Below are positions 9,401 through 21,086 of a stretch of 64,000 nucleotides of DNA, piece after piece. Position 1 is the stretch's first letter. Every line of letters begins with the position of its first letter. Location of the stretch: positions 62,001-126,000 of the forward strand of contig JAHBBC010000042.1 of the NCBI GenBank assembly GCA_019915015.1, in the 5' to 3' direction. Under the pieces are notes generated by a model. The model did no database searches. It saw only the letters and a program-made list of their open reading frames with translations, and had not been told where the DNA came from. A program made the position numbers and the translations under genes. The stretch is from Auriscalpium vulgare. Its lineage: Eukaryota > Basidiomycota > Agaricomycetes > Russulales > Auriscalpiaceae.

Positions 9401-12400
9401 TGGTCTGGGGTAGCGTAGGCTAGTATATAGCGCATGCCAACCGCGGGTTTGTCGTAGTAGGCTCCACGCGTGCTCCAGAGTTACCAAGATTGAAAGACTC
9501 TTCGTCTCATGTATTTGTTCAAGTCATAAGTGAGGCGGTCTTTCCTGGCGAAACGAGTCAGAGCGTAAGCGTCACCACAACGGAAATTCGAGGACAGCAG
9601 CGAGCGAACGCGCCTCCGCACGCCCAATCGCAGATCGGATCGGAGCAAAGGCGGCACACGGGATTCGTGGCCGCATCAGCATGAGCTGTTTGTATGCAGG
9701 GACGTGTGCGTCTGTACATCTGGCAGCGTCCCTACAGGCTTCCTGTCGCGCCATACGATGAGAGCAGCGACGCGCCATTGGCCGCGTACGCCGCGCCTCA
9801 GCACGCAATATGCAACCAAATCAACTTGGCGGCTGGGAAGCCTGCGAAAGGAAACCCTGTCAGTATGTCGCGCCCGTCGCGGCGAAGCTCTGAGCTCATA
9901 CCTCACGCAAGGTATGCGGATCACGTTCAAGTGAGATGCGCGAGGAACTCGTCTGTGCGATCGCGCTGCGTGGCAAATCAGCGATATGAGCGCATACATT
10001 TGGAGTCGGGGACGCGCTCATGGAAACGGGTCGGGATTGGAAGACGGAGTGGTGGCTCCAGGCTCCTTGTTTTGAAGGTGTGTCTCAGGCCACATTGACG
10101 ACGCGCAGGTTGCGGGTGATGCGTGGACAAGCCTTGCATCTGGCACCGCATACGTGTATACCGGAGTATAATGCAACTACGTTAGCAATGTTCCTTCACT
10201 GCGCGGAAAGCAGACGCACCTTATGCTCAGTACGAGACCATCCAAGCTGAAGCCGCACGCCCCGCTCCGCGAGAGCATTGTTCTGGCTAAATGCGCGCGA
10301 AAGACAGCGGAAAGACAGCAAGCACGCATTCAGTCGGACGCAGCGCAACACGGACGAGGGCAACGCACCACGATATCCAGGAGCGCAGCACAGCACGTCC
10401 TTCCGCCTCTACCCCCGGCCCTCATCAGAGCTGCGTTGAGCGGCACCGCGCCGCAGCGCCCTGCACTAACCATGGTTGCGCTGCCTTCCGAAGAACAGGC
10501 CCGCGCACCACTGCGGGTGGCGGCGACAGACGTGCGGCGCCGGAACGACGGGCTTGGTGGTATGACCCCTAGCTCGTCAAGCTGTTTCTCCCCCGTGTTC
10601 GAGAGCGAGAGATGATGTGACATCGGCATCCTATAGAGTTCACAGCGCAAACGTTGGACGCGCAATTGGCAGGGCGACTCGGAGTTTGGGAGAGGCGTAC
10701 CGTCCCGTTCCTAAGCAATTGCTCGCGTACAGCGCAAGCCGCTCCGGCGAGAGCGTTCAGGACATGCACTCCTCGGAGCTGCGGTTGTGTGAGGATGAAT
10801 TGCCTGCCGGTCAGCCGTGCCGCATGAACAACAGGATATGTAGCGTTTCCGACACTCACATGACTCCATGCCCAGTCTCTTCGGCTTCAGCGGGACATTT
10901 TCAGATCTTGAAGCTGATTCGACGAGGAGGCGGCCAGAGGGCAACAGGTGTTGAGCAGGCTGTTGCGCTGTCGGGTGTTCAAGGCCGCTTTCCCACCCTC
11001 GGCGCGCGTCCAGACCTCGCCCCGCGTGTTACGATTCCTACGAATCGTTGCTTATGTCATCCATATACAGCGTTTTTTCGACCCCATGCAACGATCATCT
11101 GTGTCGCCTTTTTTGGAAATTCGCTCCCACGCTATGTCAACTCACGACTTTACCCCTCCTCATTTGCTCCACACAATATACACAAATGATTGCCTAAATA
11201 CACTGATTACTAGGCCATGCAACATATACAGAAGTTGCAGAACAGTGATGTTGCGACAACTGAGATGCACCAGACAACACAGGCAGAAATACGATGATGT
11301 CACTCCGGGGTTTTAAATTACAATTAGAGCCCGAAATGATGTCATCACTCTTGATTCACAACAACCACCTCAGGTGCAGCTGCACACCCAACTTATGTAA
11401 ATTTTAATGCCCTCCAGTGAACAGTATTGCCCACCATGACTTAAATTTGGTACCAGGGCCACTCCCAGTCGCGTTTTGGTGTCTAGTACATAGTGTCTCA
11501 AGACTATTATTTATGTATATATTTGATTATGTAACCAGAAACCCCCTCAGAGCGGAATCGTACTGCCGCGCTACGCGTCGGCCCACTCCCAGCAAGTTGA
11601 TCTGATCCCAGCGAACAGCCTACGCTCAATCTCTGCTCGTCTCTCTCAGCTCATGCCGATATGTAGCGCCAACGTCCTTTCTCCCACCCGCCCATGGCCA
11701 TCGAACCATCGTCCCTCCATACCCCCTCGCCCAAAGCGAATTCACGGATCGCAGAGTAGATCGGAGAGGCTGCTGGCGGCTTCTGGAGCTCCATCGACAC
11801 GTCGACGCACGGTGATTCTTCCCGCTGAAGAATTGAGGGCCGACCGTTAGCGCGAAGGTAAGTATGTGCTGCGCCTCAGGCTGGCTGCCGCCGACGTGGG
11901 TTGAGGACGGGCAGCGCATGTCCATGGTCGTGAGTGCCGCTTGGGCCTAGCCTCGGGGTTCATGGCACGCGGCTGAAGCTGGGATTACAGCGGCCCTCCT
12001 TTCTCATGACATGCGCGCTGGCACTGCGGGCTTGCGTCCCTCGACTCTCGAGGCGCTGGTCCCGCGGTGATGTGGTGCGTGCGCCCGCCGAGTGGGCTGG
12101 AGGGTGCGGATTGCGGAGCAGTGCTGTGCTGCGCTGAAGATGAGCACGCTGCGCGCACGTCTTGTTGGCGGGAAGGATTCGGCGTGTGCAGGCCTAGGTG
12201 GGTTCGGCACGTCTGCCGCACGGCGGGGTATGTCGTCTCGCAGACCCCATGCCCGGACTTTGTTGTTCGTTGCAAGGAATACAATTCGCGGCCTAGTGGT
12301 ACTGCACTGCTTGTCCGCATTACTGTGCGTGAATAAAGGCATGCTCTATGAAAGTGGGTGTTATAACCTAGCCCGTTCAGTAAGTCGGTGCGCGCGCACA

Positions 12401-13627
12401 AAGTGCCGCGCATACATCCATCTATAATGGCCGCTGCAGACCCGGTCCCCTAACGTAGTGCGCAGACGAAAGCCACAGATGCGACGCGCTTTGACGATCT
12501 GTCCCTCCATGTTCAGGTTTTCAGCGCGCCCAAAAGCCCAGCAGCTGCAGCCCTCCACTCCACTCCGACACCGCCTGCGCCGGCTCTCGATATCGCCGCC
12601 ACGCCCCTGGCCTGCGCACCGCGAGCGCAGGGACCGCGCACACGCTGATCTGGCCGCCCAGCCGGCGAGCAACACCTGCGACCGCGCCTTCAGCAAGCAC
12701 GTACTGCGGCCTGGTGACTCCGGTGTCGAATTGTGGGATGGCGCTGGACTGCGAGTGAGCCATTGAGGCAGGCGGCCGACCGACGACAGCTACTCACGGC
12801 GTCGCTGCGCACACGCGCGTCGTGGTGTGAGTTATGAGTTGGATGCGAAGGTTCGTGGAATTGGCTTCAAGGCGGCGGATCCAGGGAATGTGGTGGGGTA
12901 GCTGGGGTCTGGGTCTGTGGTAGGTGGGGGTCTTTATGCGGTATGTATGGACTCAGTATCTCGACTCAGCTTCAATGGAGCATATCTTCAGAATCATAAG
13001 TACGGTCTTCTTGTATGCGCGCTGGCTGGGCTCACGATGGCTGGAGGTGGATTACTCTTGTATAATGGTGCAAGATGATGGCTCTCATGCCTGCCGCGTA
13101 CCTGGATTAGCACGACGCCCGGGCAAAAGAACCATGAGCACACACCAGTATGATTTAGACTGCCGCATCGTATGTCGCTGTGGCGATCCTCAAAGCATTG
13201 TCTGCACGAACAGTCGATGTCATACGCCGCAGCTCGCTGGGAGGACAGAAGACGCACCCTTAAGTTTTGACCCGCCCGTCGACGGCCATAAGACTTTGCC
13301 GCGCACCAGCAAAGAAGATAGCCGACTGCTTGTGGAAAGGTTGATAAGCGTTCCGTGGCAACAACATCGTCGCCAATGGTGGTCGGAAGGTGACGGCGGC
13401 TCCGAGCGTGGTAACATGGCTAGTCACGGTAAATCAGGGGAGGAGACCGACGCCGATACCACTTCATACCAGAGTAGTCCTTGATCAGTTTGACGAGCGC
13501 GTAGTCGCGGGAAAATTAGCTCGATTGTGGTCCGAAAGACGTAGAACTGATAGTAAAAAAGGAGTGAAGCAATGAAGTAGTGTAAGAGCATATATGTTGT
13601 CAGTTACGGAGACGAGGTGGGCAATGC
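9401..13627. other. Unassigned 4.2 kb between the inverted arms
   Basis: I see no recognisable protein domain, tRNA or transposon end. Open frames up to 190 codons (for example 10617-11189) lack family resemblance. Splice-like motifs occur but no consistent model could be built. The only explained part is 11031-11100 and perhaps some downstream sequence, a diverged relative of a repeat found in both arms. 13485-13627 is the 3' flank of the MYND gene. Confidence 0.5.
11031..11100 (+). repeat. Diverged copy of a repeat present in both arms
   Basis: ACGATTCCTACGAATCGTTGCTTATGT... followed by a CGTTTTTT-GACCCC-ATGCAAC-ATCATCT pattern matches 15211-15280 (plus) and 6896-6827 (minus) with scattered substitutions. 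The first 18 bases form a small palindrome, possibly an element terminus. A second weak match (TTCCCACGCT region, about 11121 against 15475) suggests the same element with an internal deletion. Confidence 0.55.
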
Positions 13628-14973
13628 TCAGAACGGTTGCTGGGCCAGCAGCTCGCTCACCTTCACCAAGAGCTGGTCCGCGCTCTTCAGCTCTGCTGCA
13701 AAGTAACCCTTCCACCCTCCCGGCCCCGACACGCCCCTTGCCTTCACGACCGCGGCAACCCTTTCGTACGCTGCGGGATCTTCTTCCCGCCCGGCGTAGC
13801 ACACCAAGTCGCGTCTCCTGGTGTAGATGAGGAAAGGGCTGTCCGCGATAGAAACCTGAATCTTCACGATGACGCTTTTCGGGTACGAGACAGGGCGTGT
13901 CCCAGAGGGTAAACGCACGGTAGGAGTCGGATGGCGAGGGAGTATGCTGGCCACTGGTGCGACGGAGTACATCGGGGTGAGTGTCACGGTGTTATCGGAG
14001 GTGAATCCCTGGCACGACGGCCTGTGTGTTTGCCAGTGCGATCCTATCAATTGGTTCGTCAGAAGGCAATAGATGTAGCAAACATTGACACGCACTCTGG
14101 CATTCCGACGAGCAATACAGAACGGAATGGCAGCGCGAGCACTGCTTCATTGACCCCTGCGTCTTGCTGCACGCCGCGCACTCCCTGGTCTCGCACGGAG
14201 CTGTCTCGCCCGCCCTCGCGCGCTGCCACTTGCGCACGACCGCAGCGATCTCCGGCCCATACGACGCATAGATCTCCAAAAAGTGTCTCCCATCCGCATC
14301 CCGAATGGCCAGGTCCGCGCCGGACTCCATGAGCATGTCCACGGTCTTGGCGGAGTGGCACATCATCGCGCCCCACATCGCAGTCCGGCCGTAGATGTCC
14401 TGGTGGTTGGGTGCAGCGCCGTGCGCGAGGAGGATGCTGATGAGAGCGGTTTTGGTAGAGGAAATCATGCAAGCAGTGAAGCGGCAGATGTCCGCGACAT
14501 CGGGTGGGCAGCCGTGCGTAAGGAGGTATTTGAGTGTCTCGACATGGAAGCCGGATCCGGGCGGGCCATCCGCAATCCGCTGGCTGCCTATGACTACGAT
14601 AGTGGCGTATCCAAGCTGAAAGGGCGTCGTAGAGTCATCGAGGCGTGGTGCAGAGCCGTTTTCGACAGCCTGTTGAAAACGGTGAGAGGGGCGAGGAGCC
14701 AGACAACGGTCAACGCACTTTGGTGACCTCAGAGACCAATCCCATGTAGCACGCCAACGCAAAAAGCTCCATCCTGTTGGGATTTAATCGTGCTGCCTCT
14801 GCACAGTGCATATCGTCAGGTAGCGTAGTGTTGTGGCAGTAGACGGACATACGCGCATTATACAAGTCCCGCAATTCGGAGCCGCCATGATCCGTGCTCA
14901 AAAATCCTTCAGTGGACAGCAATGTTCGCATGCGAGGTGTGACCTGGAGGCCTGCATCGTCTGCCGTCGACAT
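13628..14973 (-). CDS. Ankyrin-repeat and MYND zinc-finger protein
   Basis: Three exons: 14973-14719, 14669-14096 and 14043-13628 (1245 nt, 414 residues). An upstream in-frame ATG at 15060 would add 29 residues. After an N-terminal helical region, ankyrin-like repeats occupy about residues 165-235 (for example HGAAPNHQDIYGRTAMWGA). A complete MYND finger follows with Cys249, Cys252, Cys262, Cys265, Cys271, Cys275, His283 and Cys287; it is assembled only after removing intron 2 (14095-14044), which confirms the splice. The roughly 125-residue tail is unassigned. MYND fingers generally mediate protein-protein contacts; the partner here is unknown. The first part lies within the right inverted arm and the rest outside it. 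This is the intact copy; the left arm holds a truncated one. Confidence 0.85.
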
Positions 14974-15060
14974 GATGAGAGTCGGGATGATGGCGGTGAC
15001 CGAGTCACAGCGGAAGAGACAGAGCCACGTGAGACTGACCGTTATCCCGAACATCCCCAT

Positions 15061-16790
15061 GTGGCCCGATCACCTCGAGCTCTTGAGAATATGCTTGCAA
15101 GTCGCCATAAGAATCGTGGCGAATCTACATAGCGAGGAAGAGCTGCAACGCCGTGGAAGCGCTGGCAGGACCAGCGTCTATCAGCAGCAGCCTAATTTCC
15201 TCACGCAATTACGATTCCCTTGAATCGTTTCTTATGTAAGCACCAGTCGCCGTTTTTGGACCCCCATGCAACTTTCATCTTCCCCCCCATATATAGCTAT
15301 TTGTTCACACAGTCCAATTTCCCTAGCAAACACAATTCCCCTCTTCGCACTTCAAAAGACTCCCGTTTCAGACAGTATTTCGCATTTTTTAAGCTAACTA
15401 GAATAGATATGCACATAATTTCAGTGGCTCTGAAGTCAGAAGAAAATGCTCCATAATTGCCATTTCCGGTAAATAATTCCCACGCTTGATCCCATGACGT
15501 CAGTCTCGGATGCACAGCACAAGTGCACTCGGAAACTACGTCATTCCTCTCTACTTCGGCTACTGTACTACCCGGACTCGATTACCAATCTTTTCAAAAC
15601 TGTTTATAACAGGAATTGAACTGCAAACCTTCAAGTTTAGAAGACTATACAGTGCAGATACCACTAGACTACAGAGCCATTGACAATATATACATCAATA
15701 CATATGTTATAGACTATTCCTCTAGGCTTTCAAAGCATCTAAGTCTGTCACCTCCCCATTCGTGCATCCAGAAATCATGTCATGTCTGAGCTCTAGCCAA
15801 AGTACTACGCGGAGTGAAGTACATATAAGTGTTTCTATCAGAAATTGAACTGCAGACCATGCCCCTGATCAATACCTGGCGGCCTGTGCAAGCATGCGAG
15901 TGAGGCCGGCCAGGTATTAATTGGGGCATGGTTGAGTCCATGTTTCACGGAGCAATGCACAATGTTGCTGAGCAAGTTCATGCACAGCGATGATGGGCAC
16001 CCACATGTAGTATAGTGGTAATGTATCAGATAGTACCAGATCCCTTGAGCGCTGAAGAGGGTACTGCAATGTGTGCGAGCGAGTGCCAGGCTCCCGAAGA
16101 TGATCAGAGCGCGTCTCCGATGAGAGTAGGGAGGTGTGCAATCAGAGGTGATGGTTGGAATGCGTGATCAGTCAGAGAATCATCAACGAGGGGTTGGAGG
16201 AGAGGATGTGTGTTGCAAGCAACTGGGAACGACTGCACACTGCACTGTGTGCACAATCATCGAAATATGGTCAGAACAACAGAGAGGAGTGCAGACAACA
16301 ACACTGAACCATTGCACTCATGTGACTAGTCAGAAGAGCAAGGGCGATGGTTGGAAGACTAGGATGAGTAGTGCGACACGAGCGAGGGTGCAATCACTGC
16401 GGGACGAGAGCAATGCAACTGTAATAGCCGGTGTCGCAAGACAGTCAGAGCAACGTAGAGCTCGCACAACGGCTAATGGGATGACGATGGGACAAGATGA
16501 GACCCAGGAGAATAATAAGCTGACTGTGAGACAACTGTGTCAGTTGTGTCACTGACATGTTGGATATCCTACTTATATTGTTCTCTTCCTACTCTTGTGA
16601 TACCTTTGAATACCTTTGATTGCAACCCCACAGTGTTACTGGTTCCTTAGTCTGTATTTGTATTTACGCACTGCGGTTGCTTACTTAAAATCATCCTTCT
16701 TGCCTTACACCCTCACCCAGCGTACTTCATCGAGACACTCCGAAAGTACACATGAGGGATTAGGCATAGGACCCAGCTTCCTCGAGAGAC
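15061..16790. other. Non-coding flank inside right arm
   Basis: Mirror of 5316-7046. It holds the repeat at 15211-15280, the tRNA-like segment at about 15603-15678, the hairpin at 15857-15931 and an unrecognised 139-codon frame (16136-16555). No gene called. Confidence 0.5.
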
Positions 16791-16946
16791 AATAGGGGAG
16801 CTCAGAGTAGACCGTTTTCGTTTCCGTTTCGTTTTCAAACGCCTTTCGTTTTCGATTCGGCGCCCCGGCGTGATATTACATAATGTCACTCAATCTACGC
16901 CGCTGCGCGACACCGCCGCCATTGCTTTCGAGCTCTTCCACCAGCC

Positions 16947-18270
16947 ATGGCCCGTGCTACCTACCACGATGAGATTATCGACGCATACATCACATATATG
17001 GCTATCCAGATGGCACTCATGCCTCCATCTTCAGCCACAGCTATGATGGAGCAGCTCCAACGCGATAGCTCAATCCTTCACACCATCCTATCCTCCCGCT
17101 ACATCAACCCCCGTCCTCCCGTCGTTAAAGCCGGCAATCTCCAGCTTGCATGGGAGTATGCACAGGATCCTGCCCATCACCACCGCTTTATCAACATGCT
17201 CCGTGTCTCTCCCCACGTCTTCGACACTATCCTTGGCCTCATCGAGGGTCATCCCGTATTCCAGAACAACTCGAACACCCCGCAGGAGGATATCCGAACG
17301 CAATTAGCGGTGACCCTGTACCGTATGGGTCGCTATGGCAATGGCGCATCTCTCGAGGATATCAGCCGTGCAGCGGGCTGTTCAGAGGGCGCTGTGGAGC
17401 TATACACGGAGAGATGTCAGGAGGCGCTGATGTCCTTGCATGGGATGTTTGTACGGCCGCTAACAGAGGAGGAGAAAGAGGTCGAGAAAAGGTGGATTGA
17501 TGAGCAGCTTGGTTTCACGGGATCCACCTGGAGGGAGGGATGGGTGATGTACGACGGGACAATTGTTGTCCTGTACAGTCGCCCCGGCCTCGACGGTGAC
17601 GCGTACTACACAAGGAAGTGCAACTATGGGTTCAACGTCCAGGTATGCTGGATATCTTCTAATAGCTCCTGACTGACATATCTGTACACAGATTGGCAAT
17701 ACACCGTCGAATCTACGAATCGTTGACTATTCGCTTGGCATGACCGGTTCTGCTCATGATGCATCTGCATTTGAGCATACTGCAGCTGTCAAGCATACCG
17801 ACTGGTTCTTCAGAGGTGACGAGTTTGCATGGGGTGACTCTGCGTACCCTGTCAGCTCGCGGACCATCCCAGTTCACAAGAAACCAGCGTCGTTAGACCG
17901 CTCAAATGCCTTATTCGACAAACACGTAGCTCGCCTACGCGTTCGCTCTGAACACACCATGGGTGCACTCAAGGGCCGATGGCAATCCCTTCGTGGCTTA
18001 CGGCTCAATATCCGTTACAATCGGGACCATATACGAGCGTGTCGGTGGATTTCATGTTGCATCATCTTGCACAACGCAGTGCTCGACATCGAAGGATGGG
18101 CGAGTGGGACAAGCTTTGCGACTTGGCACTCACGTGCTCAGGAAGAGGACGATAGGGGGGAGCCAGATGATCCTATAGATGATGATATCACAGAGGATGA
18201 TGATTGCGAGGCTAGGAGACGTGGCCTTGTGGCAGAAATAGTAGCCGCTCAACGAGCAGGACTTGTATAA
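16947..18270 (+). CDS. PIF/Harbinger DDE transposase
   Basis: Two exons, 16947-17642 and 17692-18270, joined across a 49-bp intron to give 424 residues. A helix-turn-helix-like segment lies at about residues 135-153 (SLEDISRAAGCSEGAVELY). The RNase H-fold DDE_Tnp_4-type nuclease follows with Asp203 in MYDGT, Asp281 in WGDSAYP and Glu319 in RSEHTMG, the conventional catalytic triad. A conserved AHDAS occurs at 253-257. The C-terminus is acidic. In known Harbinger systems this nuclease needs the companion Myb-like protein, which is encoded convergently at 18386-19982. All expected catalytic residues are present, so it may be active. Confidence 0.92.
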
Positions 18271-18385
18271 ATGAACAAGATTAAATCTGAGATTGTAAAG
18301 AGTAAGAGAGATATAATCAGAAAGAAGAAAGGACTGTGTAGCATTAAATGAGAGGCTGCAGTTAGAAAGGACAAAAGCAAAATGA

Positions 18386-19982
18386 TCAGACTAAGCCTCG
18401 CTCCAACTCGTCTGGAACCACAGATGATCCTCGTCCAAGATCTCTGTCCAACTGGCTCTCATCCCAGGGAGGACTATTTTCTCTCTGGCTTGTCATCTCG
18501 CTCTCGGGCTCATCATCCGGAGGTGTCGATGCGCGCGGCAGAGATGAAGGCGTCGATGCAGCGGTTGACATAGAGCCCGTGCGTGAGATGGAACGAGCGG
18601 GCGTAGCGGCGGCGACAACCAGAGGAGGATTCTGAAGGCGCGATATATTTTCACGGAGATCTTGAAGCTGCAGCTGAAGGTCATCGTCAAGTGCTTCCGA
18701 CTTGCGGCGATACTCATCGTTCGTCCACAAGCCAATCTGCAGCTCACGAAAGAGGCGGTCGTGGCGATCGCGAGCGTCTTGGCGAAGACTATTCATGTCA
18801 TCGCGCAGCCTGTCGACAGCTTTGCGGATGTTCTCTTCCTTTGACACCGCAAAGCTACGCCTGCCACATGAATTAGTCCACGTGCATTACCAACAACTAG
18901 TATTACTTACTCGATGGACTCCTTCAGTATGTCTTGAATGCCGGTGCGTGACGTGGGCTTGAAGCGACCCTTCAAGCTCTCCAGCTTCTCTTCCGACAGG
19001 TGTGCGGGAGTCTTCTTCGCACTTGCTTGCGACGAGGGCGGCACGCGGTTCTCTTTGGGAGTGTGTGGCGTCTGCGGTGGCGATCCCGGGCCGGGTGCGG
19101 TCGCAGAAGAGTCTTGCGCGAGAGGCGCCGGGCCATCGTGAACGCGTAGGACGGGGTCTATGTCCTCTTCGCGCGGTTGCCGCACAGGTGGCGCGTCGTC
19201 GGGAGGCTGATAGTGCACTGTGCGGTGACCGTCCGGACCAACCCCAGTCGTGATGATGATCGGGTTTTCATTTGGGCGGGTGGCAAGGATCGCGTGAATT
19301 CGGGGGAAGACAGCGAACTCGGCCTCGATCTCCTCTGCACAGGATGTGTTAGCCTCCAGCGTGCTCATCGGAGATCACAAAATGAACTTACGCCAGATAT
19401 TCTTGTGGCGTGCATCGGTATCCTCGGATGGGCCATCTGGCCCTATGTAGCAGACCAAATACTCATCTGGACCATCGTCGGCATCACCTGTGTCGACGAT
19501 GGCCTCATTCCCAGTGAGGACACCTCCACCCGTGCACTTAATGCGCCGAACCTTGGAGTGATAGGTGATGCGTAGCCTACACAAGCCTGTGAGCACGTAT
19601 GAGGCATCCAATAAGGGTATGGACATACTGATTTATTTTCCCGAGCACCTTTGCTCCCAGACTGACGAAATCCGAGTCCGGAGCATCCTTCCAGAGGATG
19701 CGAGCAAGCCGCTGACCCGCTGCGACCTTACTTTCTCCGCTTTTCTTCTGGAAAGATGTCAGTAACAAAGCCCAGATGATGCGTGGGCCACCTGCATACC
19801 TCACCACGCTTGTTACCAAACATAACCTTGCGATTTTGCGGCTGTTCGAGCTCCGTGATGAGCTGCAGGAGCAGCTCATTTGGCTTCTTATTTGTGCCCC
19901 AGCTGATGTTCTCCTCACGGGATTTCTTGCCCGGAGCTGTCTCAGGCTGGTCGGAGTCCGAGCGGCCGCGTTTCCGGGGCAT
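18386..19982 (-). CDS. Harbinger accessory Myb/SANT-like protein, right copy
   Basis: Same five-exon structure and 461-residue product as the gene at 2125-3721, on the opposite strand. It starts at ATG 19982 and stops at 18386. The Trp-containing Myb/SANT-like domain is N-terminal and a charged helical region is C-terminal. With the intact transposase beside it, this pair would form a complete Harbinger system. No sequence difference from the left copy was noticed in the coding region. Confidence 0.75.
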
Positions 19983-20184
19983 TAAGAGAGTAGGAGAGTG
20001 TAGATTAAGGAGGTATCGCGAGGGAATGAGTGTGTGAGACACGAAGACGCCGCACAACGCGAGCGTCACCTAAAGTCACACGATTGTCACACATCGGGTC
20101 ACTTATGCCGCGGGCCGAATCGAAAACGAAAGGCGTTTGAAAACGAAACGGAAACGAAAACGGTCTACTCTGAGCTCCCCTATT

Positions 20185-21086
20185 GTCATTTCGTGCTATA
20201 CCGACAGCTTCAACCTTCGCGAGCTCAGGATGAGCTGTCTGACGCTATACGACGACTTGCGGTTCGTGGAGCTCCGAGCTCTTCCTCAAATATTATGTGC
20301 GCCCCCTACCCACTGTCATCAGAACATCCACCTGAGATGGTGCCGATTTGCGCGACCCGCGCCGTTTGTAAACATCATACACGGCATAGAAGTCGAATCT
20401 CGACGGGGCTATATACACGCTGGACGAGAACAGGTAACGCATACGGTCATGGGATATAAACTGGACAGCATAGGTACAAGAACACGGACACTCGAGTCAG
20501 GAACGCAGGGTAACACGGGAAGGCAAATAGATACACGAATCGCCGGGCAGGTATCGATCATCATACAACGGGAGCCGACGCGAAGCACAAAGTATATACA
20601 CTTACAGACAGACGCGCACGCAAGCATGCGGCAGCGAGGAACAAGGAACGAGGAACGAGGAAGGGTACAGCGCGCGCAAACAATAAGGACTGGAGGTATC
20701 ACGACGGGTCAGGGGAGAGAAAAGAAGTCCTGCCGGGATAGGCGAACCATAGGGAAGCAAAGTCGTTAAAGGAACCGAGGGCCGAGGACCGCAGCGGGCG
20801 GGGCAAAGACGCGTGTGTGATGCCTGCCTGGACGGGCGTACAAAGGGGTGCCGAGATGTCGGGCGATTGGAGAGACGAGGAGCGCAATGTGACGATCAAG
20901 AAGGGCGATTCGAATGGAGAGCATGTCGGAGGGCGCGCATAGAGCGTGGCAGCGCGCGCGGGGCCGAGAGGAGAGGATGAGCAGATAATGTGGGAGCGGG
21001 AGCACGACCGTGTCGACGGATAATTTTGCCAGCGCGAAATGCACACGAACATCCACCGAAAATGACTCGCGTGCGCGCGCCGGGGC
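20185..21086. other. Intergenic, 3' flank of HMG-box gene
   Basis: No gene is recognised. About 600 bp of relatively A-rich plus-strand sequence (20400-21000) is probably the 3' UTR and terminator region of the minus-strand HMG-box gene. The sequence just outside the Harbinger terminus (20185 onward) does not match the corresponding flank at 1855-1922. Confidence 0.45.

Larger units (their letters stand above)
14421..20184. repeat. Right arm of ~5.76 kb inverted duplication
   Basis: Reverse complement of 1923-7686. It contains the 5' two-thirds of the intact ankyrin-MYND gene, the repeat-bearing spacer and a complete Harbinger element with an intact transposase frame. Because the MYND gene continues past the inner edge (14421) uninterrupted, the right arm looks like the source and the left arm the copied or inverted product. 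Confidence 0.95.
16791..20184. mobile_element. PIF/Harbinger DNA transposon, right copy, intact genes
   Basis: This is the inverted counterpart of 1923-5315, with terminal inverted repeats 16791-16861 and 20114-20184. Both genes are open after splicing, so this copy is potentially autonomous. The ends read GACAATAGGGG...CCCCTATTGTC, with three extra matching bases compared with the left copy. No matching 3-bp target duplication is visible. Confidence 0.9.

Noticed and set aside
1923..20184. Composite Harbinger transposon with a target duplication
   Set aside because: The outer flanks (AATATT-side at 1922 and GTCATT-side at 20185) share no 3-bp duplication that I can identify. I report only the inverted structure.
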